Assembly (NCBI GenBank): GCA_963377175.1 | Contig: CAUJNA010003505.1 | Coordinates: forward strand, 103,501 to 167,500 | Direction of reading: 5' to 3' | DNA: 64,000 bases | Source of the DNA: Effrenium voratum | Lineage: Eukaryota > Sar > Dinophyceae > Suessiales > Symbiodiniaceae | Shown: positions 56,930 through 64,000 of the stretch, in pieces | Layout: each line of letters opens with the position of its first letter | Position numbering within the stretch: the first letter of the stretch is position 1 | The notes under the pieces: generated by a model | Told to the model about the DNA's origin: nothing | The model's input: only the letters and a program-made list of their open reading frames with translations | Database searches by the model: none | Position numbers and translations under genes: made by a program

Positions 56930-57195
56930 AACGAAGGGCTCGGAGGCTTCCCGGCCAATACATGTCGCACCTTGCAACCTGGTGCCTAGTCCTGTATTTG
57001 TTACAAGTGCAACAAGCCCACTCGGATGTTTATACTACTTAGAATGTATTTTAACAATAACTATTGACTATACATACTCGTAACTCTAGTCATAAGCGAA
57101 CCAACCCCGGCCCACTTAGCACCTGGTTATGACCTGGCACGTATTTTTGACCCACACCCAGCTGAAGAAGAATGCTGGGTGTCAGATGCTGCCAG

Positions 57196-57278
57196 GTCGC
57201 AGTGCGCCCGAGACGCTTAGACGCAGGTGGGGCGGTCAGCTCGATCGGTTCTTTGGCGGGTCTTCCCCAAGACCTCCG
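57196..57278 (+). CDS. Candidate coding exon
   Basis: Acceptor GATGCTGCCAG, donor CCTCCG|GTGGTA. Encodes RSAPETLRRRWGGQLDRFFG then GSSPRPP. It leaves in phase 0, which fits the terminal exon at 57931. Confidence 0.4.
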
Positions 57279-57930
57279 GTGGTATCCTTTTGCTTTCCCT
57301 GTTTGGAGGGTCGTTGAGTCTAAAGGGTATGCCCTTTAAACTTATCCCAAAACAAGACGGTGTCCTTGTTCCCTACATCCGCTGGAGGTCTGGAGGTACT
57401 TGAATGTTTAGTTCGGAAGCGGTTAGCTACGAATAACCCGCTTGCAACAGGGTTGACTCCACCTAGCGGGCTGATGAGTTGGATTGAACGTAGAGCACCT
57501 TCTTCTTGGCTGGCTTGATTCCACGTCCTTTGGGTGGGTTGAAGGGTTTGCCACCCTTTTGTGCCATGGGAGTGTTCTCGCTCTTCCGGTCGGCTTCTGT
57601 TGGTGGAGGGTACCTCAGCTCTTGACCTGAACATGGTCCTGTGAATAATGGAATGAAAGGATGCTACAGACTTGCCGCGGGAAAATGCCCCGGATTTGGG
57701 GGGGCGGGCGGGTTAGAAGAGAATGGTTTAGTGATAAACAAAAGATGTCAGGACTGTTTTTTGACCACCCCACTCGATTGGAAGTGAGGCTTATCAAATC
57801 AATCCTTAGTTGACAACAACCCTTCACAAAGGCGGAGTCTTGTGTTTGGGAACCCATCTTTGGTGCCATGTCAGTTTGCAGGGGAGTCCGAAAAGTGCAA
57901 ACCCTGGTCCTGGTTGTTGTGGTTGTTTAG

Positions 57931-58059
57931 CTCGAAGCCTTAGTTGCCGAAGCCCGAAATCTCCATTTCGCTGCAAACGCGGTTTCGGCGGAAACCAGGC
58001 GCCAGCTACGAGCTGGTCTTCGGGCCTGGGGCCGTGCAGGAGAGATCAACGAGAGTTGA
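57931..58059 (+). CDS. Terminal exon of unidentified gene
   Basis: Strong acceptor GTTGTGGTTGTTTAG, which also closes the frame upstream. 42 codons: LEALVAEARNLHFAANAVSA, ETRRQLRAGLRAWGRAGEIN, ES and a TGA. Helical, Ala/Arg/Leu-rich and codon-biased. Not recognised. Confidence 0.6.
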   Translation, partial: LEALVAEARNLHFAANAVSAETRRQLRAGLRAWGRAGEINES

Positions 58060-59463
58060 CTGCCGCGTCGGGCGCCACTCGCGGGCTGAGGCACTCTAAG
58101 GTGAGACGCTCAGCGCGCCTTGGGGGAAACAACGACAAAGATCTCATCTCCAGTTGCGCCCTTGTGGCAGGAGTTTCCTTTAATCAACTACCCACAGGGC
58201 TCACTCCAATTGGGGGGCTTGAGCAATGTGGCGGAACTATCATCGGGGCGCGCCTGTGCTTCCCACTCGGACCCGTAGCAATGCGCTGGAAGCCGGCGAT
58301 TCGCGAGGACTCTCTTGGGAACATGGCCCACAGCTCCAAGGAGTTCGAGGCGTGAGAGTTGGCCTGCTGGTTTTGCCTGTAGTTTTGCTTCGGACCGCGT
58401 ACATGCCTTCAAAACATATATATATATATACACAGATATTTCCCATTGTGGCGGCTTTAGATATTACCTGGATTGGTCCCAAAGGTGAGTTTCCCGTGGT
58501 AGGGGCAATGTTTTAAGGGATATGTGGGAAACATGGATGAGTGACCTGAATGGACCTGACTCATGTGATTACAACTGCAGCCCCTCACCACGAAAGACCT
58601 TGATGATGGCACACGGCAAAAAACACGCATGATTATTTCAGCAACTCTTAGTCTTTGGCGTGGTTTAAACATCACTTCTTGGCCAAATGTTTGAAATTCC
58701 CTTGGCCTTCATATTAATGGGACCATACAAGCACCTCTATGAATGGACCTGGGCCGTTGAGTTTTGGGTTTGCGACCTCATGATCCAGACCTCCAGTGCC
58801 GTTTTCGGAGGTCGTTCCTTTTCTAAATCAAGCACCGACAACAGCTCTTTGGGCCCCGTGCACTGTTCCTCCAGATGAGGATTTTCACATGGAAAACAGT
58901 TCAAGGAACTCGCAGACCGAAATAGACCGAAATCCATTCCGTAGGAGCGTGGGGAATGGGAGCACCGAGTGGCCTGCGCTGGAGCCCCAGCTTTGCGGTT
59001 ACTGCGCTGTAAGGCTACCTCCGCTGTGCAACTCTTTGGTTTATGGGTCCAAAAGGCTGGAAGGCTGCCATTTACGACGTTTGTACAGCATTTAGTGTGT
59101 ATGTGTATATATATACACACGTACGCAAATACTTGTAGAGCCCAAGAAATTGTAACGAACTCACCTGGAGGTAAAACAAGCTGATGGGCCTGGTACTGCT
59201 GGGGTTAGCTTGTTTCCAGTTTGAAACCTGTAGGCATCTGCCCATATGTTTATGTTGATGCATGAGACAGCGCAGAGCTTTCGTTTTCAAAGCATCCCCA
59301 AAAGGGTCCCGATGTATGGTTGTGAATGGATCGCTATGTGGCTCTTGCTTGCATGGGCCATGTTGTTTGTCAGATGGGAAACTATTAGGGCTCCCCAAAA
59401 TGGTTTCCGTTTAAGCCAACCTGAAAAAGGTACCCTCGCCAAAACATCAGCACACCCACGCAG

Positions 59464-59574
59464 AGCAACGCAGCTCGCGCCCTCGCGCCCTGGCGCCCCG
59501 CACTCGCCGAGTTCTTGGGCGACTGCAGCGAGATTCCGCCCTTCGGCCTTGACGACTACATCATGCGGGTGCCG
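59464..59574 (+). CDS. Candidate coding exon
   Basis: Acceptor CACACCCACGCAG. Encodes SNAARALAPWRPALAEFLGD, CSEIPPFGLDDYIMR and VP. The donor is either CGG|GTGCCG (end 59568) or CCG|GTCCTG (end 59574), both phase 0. Clear coding composition in one frame only. Not recognised. Confidence 0.5.
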
Positions 59575-61906
59575 GTCCTGGATGGATCCACCCCCGTCCC
59601 CCAAAAACCCACACATGGGGTGTCTTTTTACAGGTTGTTCCCCCCCGCCCAAAAAATAAAGGTTGTCCCTTTAAAACCAACCAAAAAGAGGTTCCCGCAA
59701 ACAGACTCACCGACATGGCCATGAATTTCAATAGCAGGCAACCACAAGTGATCGGTGGACACGAATCCTCGGCCAAATGATGCCCACCAAAGGGTCTCCC
59801 ATTGAGAATTATACACATACGGGGCCTCTTAAAGCAGAGGATTTTCAGAGGTTTCCAAACAAAGAGCTGACCCCAAGGTACGCGCAGATACCCAGCGGTT
59901 GACGTCCTAGAAAGAACCCTTCAAATCCGAATCTAGTCAGGCCTTAAGGAAACCGGCTGGAGGGCTTCGGCTTTTCAGGACAGGGAGGTTCCTTCTCTCA
60001 CTCCCTGAATCCCTGAGTCCCTGGACTTTCAGCACGACTCGGGCTTGGGCCGACCGAGTTCCTCTGACTAGGGTCCTTAATCCGAAGTTTCATTGCAGGA
60101 GTATGGCTGCATTTCCCTCCTACCTGGGTTTCATGGTAGATTCAGTGGCTTCGCGTTGCCTGCATAGGCCAGGACTCTTTTGGCTGACTTCGAGGTACTG
60201 TGTTTTGGTTTGCCTTGAAGTGGTGGATTTGTTTGAGTGAGTGAGTTCTCCGAAATGCGCGAGCTTTCCAAGATGGAAGGTGGGAGCATGTTCGCGCGTT
60301 TCCACATGGCTTCAAGGGCTAGATAGAACACGCAGTTGAGTCCCAGAAGCGCAGTGGACTGGGGACAAGCAAAGGAGGGAAGATGCAAGGAATTTGACCG
60401 GCTTCCAGGACCGGTTTTGAGAGGGGGTTTGACGTTTTTTTTGGTTTCTAGAGGGGAATTTGGGAGTGTGACTGGCGTCGAACCTCGCTGGATTGATTTT
60501 CGCTTTCCACCCCCAAAAATAAGCTGCCGGGCTCTGGGGCGAAACTGGGTATGTATGTATATATACACATACATCATGAACAGCCAGGTCCCGGTCTCGG
60601 TTCGAGGGTGGAAATGGTTTTTGCAAACCCCCAAAAAAATGTCGGGCACTTGACCCTCGTATGCAGTGGACGGTGGGCCCACTCACATAAAGCAACTGAA
60701 TAATGTATCTTGCTTCATGGAAGCATGCGATGGTAGATATAAGGAGCTATGCATCCCGAAGTATCCTCGTCCTCTCCAGAAGGTTCCTACCACAATTTGA
60801 TGAGAACCCCGAGGTTCCCAACGCGAGACTGATTGGGGCAGCATTAGCACTTGTTAGGACCCTCCCAGAAAGAGTAGCTTGTGCCTCATTGGGCCCTTAG
60901 TTGACGGGCCCTAAACAAAGGGGGAGTGACAGAATAGGATTCCAAAATAAGTGATTCCGCTTTGTTTCCCTTTAAGCACTGTGAACAGGGTACCGACCCC
61001 CAACACCCACATTCAGGGCGCAGGCTTGTTCATTTGCAGATTCCCTAGCAAGGGGAGCCGTCGCAACCTAATGGTGAGTATTAGTTTCGTGTTTTCGGGG
61101 GGATGAAGCCTTTAAGCGCGTCATGACCTTCACGTGACTTCCCTTGCGAGTGGGCTGTGCAGCAGTATTTGTGTTTTTCTCAAACTTGGGAACCCGTCAA
61201 GATGGCTTTCCTTTTGGTTGCGGTCCCTTACAAGCCGTCCAAGCGGTCACTTGAGAAATCCCCATGTGACTCGAAATCTTAGTAGTTTGCATTTTCATTT
61301 GTGGCCTGCCAGGTTCCTGTGAGGGGCGCCTACCAGGACTTGCACTGGGGGCCATTTCGGCAGGTTCAATGGAGCCCAAGTGTAAGGGCCTTATTGATAT
61401 GCCATGCGTATACTAGGTGTTTCTAGCCCATATTGTAAGCATGCAATATATATATATATAATTATATGTACAACTAGTTGAGTGCGAAGGTCATTTATAA
61501 GTGCATATATACATGCAAGGGCCTTACTTATTCGAATGGGATGTCTGAGGTCCGGTTCCATTCGCGGGGAATGGAAGGTTGGACCCCAAAGCCAGCCAAA
61601 AGGAACCCTATTTGCCTAATATTTGCCTATGCCTGAATATCCTGGGCTGAAGGCCACAATTCTCCTACAAACATGACGAACCGCAGTTGCTTATAAGAGT
61701 ACCCGACACACCTGACAGTAACTCAACACCTTACATGGATGTTTCTCAAAATAGGGTATCACCAAAGTATGCTGTTTCCTTTGAGTTCCCGTGAAAGACC
61801 ATTCAGAAAGAGGTCCACCATTTTGAGAGACCCCCCCCCCTATAGTAAGTCAGCGCTTCTTTAGGCGCGTTGAGCTCTAAGTCGGTGAGCGCAGGACTCT
61901 TTTCAG
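59575..61906. other. Long stretch without a supported exon
   Basis: Scattered TA runs (60547, 61447) and eroded repeat words, with no frame whose composition and splice sites agree. Likely intron or intergenic DNA. Confidence 0.4.
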
Positions 61907-61969
61907 CCGGAGCTGTCGTGGGTGGCCTACCCGAAGCCCGGCATGAGCATGTCCAAGCCGGAGCCCTTG
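61907..61969 (+). CDS. Candidate coding exon
   Basis: Acceptor GACTCTTTTCAG and donor CCCTTG|GTCCAT enclose 21 whole codons, PELSWVAYPKPGMSMSKPEP and L. Phase 0 on both sides, compatible with the exon at 59464. Not recognised. Confidence 0.5.
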
Positions 61970-62354
61970 GTCCATTTGGGGCTGGGGAGGGGGGGACGAG
62001 CTCACGAGCTTTCTGACAGCCAAGAGCCCGAAATGTTGTGGAGGGGAAGCTGGTTTGTTGGCCGTGCCCTCTCAAAAGCATGGAACCTGCGCAGAGGCCG
62101 GACAATGGTCACACAGGAACCCATGTGCAGGTTCTACGTATTTGTGGGAAGGGCAGTTCATATGGGTAACTGGAGATTAGCAAGGGGCGTTGTCTCAGAG
62201 AAGGACAGCGAAAGGCCCGTTCTATCGTCGAACACGGCGATAGACCCCCGCGTTTCTTTTCGGCCACCTTTTTTGCGGCTTCAGCATCCTCTTCCCAAAA
62301 GGTCCGAGCGCAAATTTGTGGACCGAAACAAAGCTACTAACTTGAGCCGGCCCA

Positions 62355-62495
62355 ATGTTGGAATTCGATGATATAGACCCCACCAACGAAATGGTGCCCT
62401 GCCTTTATGGAGTTCCTTTCGGCTGGTCGAGCATGTACTTGAACTGCGGCGGCTCGATCTGGGACCAGGGCATAGATTTCGACCGTCAGGGCTAA
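62355..62495 (+). CDS. Candidate terminal exon or small ORF
   Basis: Open from an ATG for 46 codons to a TAA: MLEFDDIDPTNEMVPCLYGV then PFGWSSMYLNCGGSIWDQGI and DFDRQG. The second half (from about 62400) is the more protein-like. The true left boundary may be an AG acceptor inside it. Not recognised. Confidence 0.35.
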   Translation: MLEFDDIDPTNEMVPCLYGVPFGWSSMYLNCGGSIWDQGIDFDRQG

Positions 62496-62978
62496 AGGCC
62501 AAGAAAGGGATGCGCGAAAGGACGGCCCGTAATCGATATTCGGGCCCAGTTTTGCATGGATAGTTGCAGCCCCGGCCCCTTATTCGTCGCACCTGGCTGC
62601 TGTTCAAATCGATTAGACTCCTTCAATCAGATGTTCAAATCGATGCACAACGACGACTTGATTGGCATTTGACCGAATCCTTCTAGCCGACCTTGGTCAG
62701 ATAGAATTTGGCAATGTTTTTTCAAGCCAATCCCCCAGCAAGGGTAACGGTCATGACGGTGGTTGTGTGAAGTTGGGTTTTCGAAGGCGTTTGTGAGCGG
62801 CAAAACTGGTAAGTGTGGATACCTGGTGAGTTGACCCACATCTCCTGGATCTTGCCTAAATCACATCCCCAGCAAACATTCGCACTCCTTAAGCTCCTGG
62901 ACTGTTGTCACTTTTTGGGCTTGGACCCTCTTTGGGTTTGGTCAGGAACTGAGCCTTGGCCCTGCAAAAAAAGGGCGA

Positions 62979-63072
62979 GTTTCTGGCTCGAGCGAGCCAC
63001 TGAGGCATGAGAACCTGGTCATGGAGTTTGCTACCCCGGCGGAGAGCTTAGATCATCTTCGCCTCAAACGCG
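62979..63072 (+). CDS. Candidate coding exon
   Basis: One frame encodes SSEPLRHENLVMEFATPAES and LDHLRLKR before a GGTGTACC donor. The left edge is uncertain because the AG acceptors near 62970-63010 are weak. Not recognised. Confidence 0.35.
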
Positions 63073-64000
63073 GTGTACCCTCCTTGGGCTTGGTTTGAAG
63101 GGTTCTCCCGAGACTTTCGACTCCTTTTGCTTGAACACAAGCACAGTAAACGAAGGTTGGGGTCTAGGATTTCCCCTACCCCGACTACCAAGGAGCATGG
63201 GGAATGCTTTGGGTGGCTGTAAATTTCATGGAGCATTTGGGGGAGTGGAAGCCATCGTAGATGCCCCTCACACCTCCAGTCACCTCTCATTTACTTGCTC
63301 AGTGTTGGGGGCTGGACCCCGAGCAACGGGGGGTTCGACAAGCCTAGGGTTGCTTGGGGAAAACGTTACGTGAGTTTCAACCTTGGGCATAGCGTTCGAA
63401 TCAACGGATGTCGATCGCATGCACAGGACAAACAGGATGTGCGTAGCATCCGAAAGAAGAGAATCCATGTTGGTCACCCTTGGCGGTCTAGGTTTATGTG
63501 CGTTGAATCGCCCAAACCTGGCGACGCCCAAACCTGGTGACGCTTCGGCTCCAAAGGAGAGGGGACCATGACAACATGGCAACCACATGTTGGCTGCAGC
63601 ACATGAGGTCCATTCAAACCCGGCGTGTCGCCTTTCTGCTTCGTTTTTTGAGAGTCTTCATTTCCCTTAGCAAGTTGTCACTCACGTGTGGGGCTGCTTC
63701 TATTTTGAAGATGCACGCACCCTTTTCGGGGCTTCCATTTTGAGACCAACCCACCTGGCGGTCCACGTCTGGCCAAAACGCATCCGCCGGATCTCCACTC
63801 CCGGGTTTCCCCTCATGGAAGCTGGACTGGAAAGTGGAGCATCCCCTTCTCCAAATATAGACCCTTTTTGAAGGGAATGTTTATGATGGCAACCGCTGAC
63901 CACAATGCAACACCGGGTCAACATCCCACACATGACTGAATCAAACTCCGTACCTCACGTGTTCAGCCTATTGAAGGTCAGCCCGGACCAGGACCATGTC
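63073..64000. other. No supported feature to window end
   Basis: Short frames of 60-100 codons overlap on both strands without splice or composition support. Confidence 0.4.

Overview
The window reads as nuclear DNA of a dinoflagellate (Symbiodiniaceae/Suessiales/Prorocentrum-like; the genus cannot be fixed from sequence alone). The reasons are tiny GC-rich exons scattered through a sea of repeats, introns that leave from GT or GC donors and return at AG|G acceptors, nearly all coding signal on one strand (+), and abundant minisatellites and short palindromic repeats. Nothing here is bacterial, and the long open frames made of Cys-Val-Cys or Gly/Pro runs are microsatellites.

Two structures dominate. 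(1) A host gene for a GalU-like sugar-nucleotidyltransferase runs along the + strand from about 9.47 kb to 44.56 kb. I could place 17 exons of 28-127 nt whose reading phases agree at every junction (1110 nt in total, ending in a stop). The protein follows the family order: LFP/VKPA region, AGI-ERI, a GDH motif, an EKPT motif, a FGHYALT segment and a GERWDLGN segment. Candidate exons at 3.9, 5.0, 6.6 and 8.5 kb may be its 5' part or another gene. (2) Its tenth intron is 18.3 kb long (19241-37570) and holds two retroelements. One is a ~12.2 kb element (20791-33003) bounded by 340-350 bp direct repeats. It carries ten co-oriented ORFs: an Arg/Ser- and Pro-rich gag-like protein, a Penelope-type reverse transcriptase with an N-terminal GIY-YIG-like domain, a 445-aa protein of unknown role, three Pro/Arg-rich proteins, and four full-length (plus one partial) copies of a small protein built around EW(I/V)RIYxPG...FREWR...RDWxTxGYQR, a family I do not recognise. 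The other is a 2.5 kb decayed Ty1/copia element with 96-97 bp LTRs, a polypurine tract, a gag start and an RNase H end.

Layout: 1-3.8 kb is tandem repeats plus a broken Pro-rich coding stretch; 3.9-9 kb has candidate exons, polypurine satellites and a palindromic repeat; 9.4-19.25 kb is the first ten exons of the nucleotidyltransferase; 20.8-33.8 kb is the large retroelement and a 770-bp TG/TGTGTCTC tract; 34.9-37.4 kb is the copia remnant; 37.57-44.56 kb is the last seven exons; 46-50.7 kb has exons of one or more unidentified + strand genes with two terminal exons; 50-52 kb has satellites, a minus-strand ORF and a foldback element; 52.8-63.1 kb has further candidate + strand exons with at least one convincing terminal exon at 58.06 kb. 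Two families of ~110-130 bp palindromic (MITE- or introner-like) repeats recur through the introns.

How it fits together: the host genes appear to be transcribed in one direction as long, repeat-filled pre-mRNAs. The large retroelement sits in the sense orientation inside one intron, so its ORFs could be carried in the host transcript. Its evenly spaced, T/G-rich inter-ORF gaps suggest that separate mRNAs are released, perhaps by spliced-leader trans-splicing.
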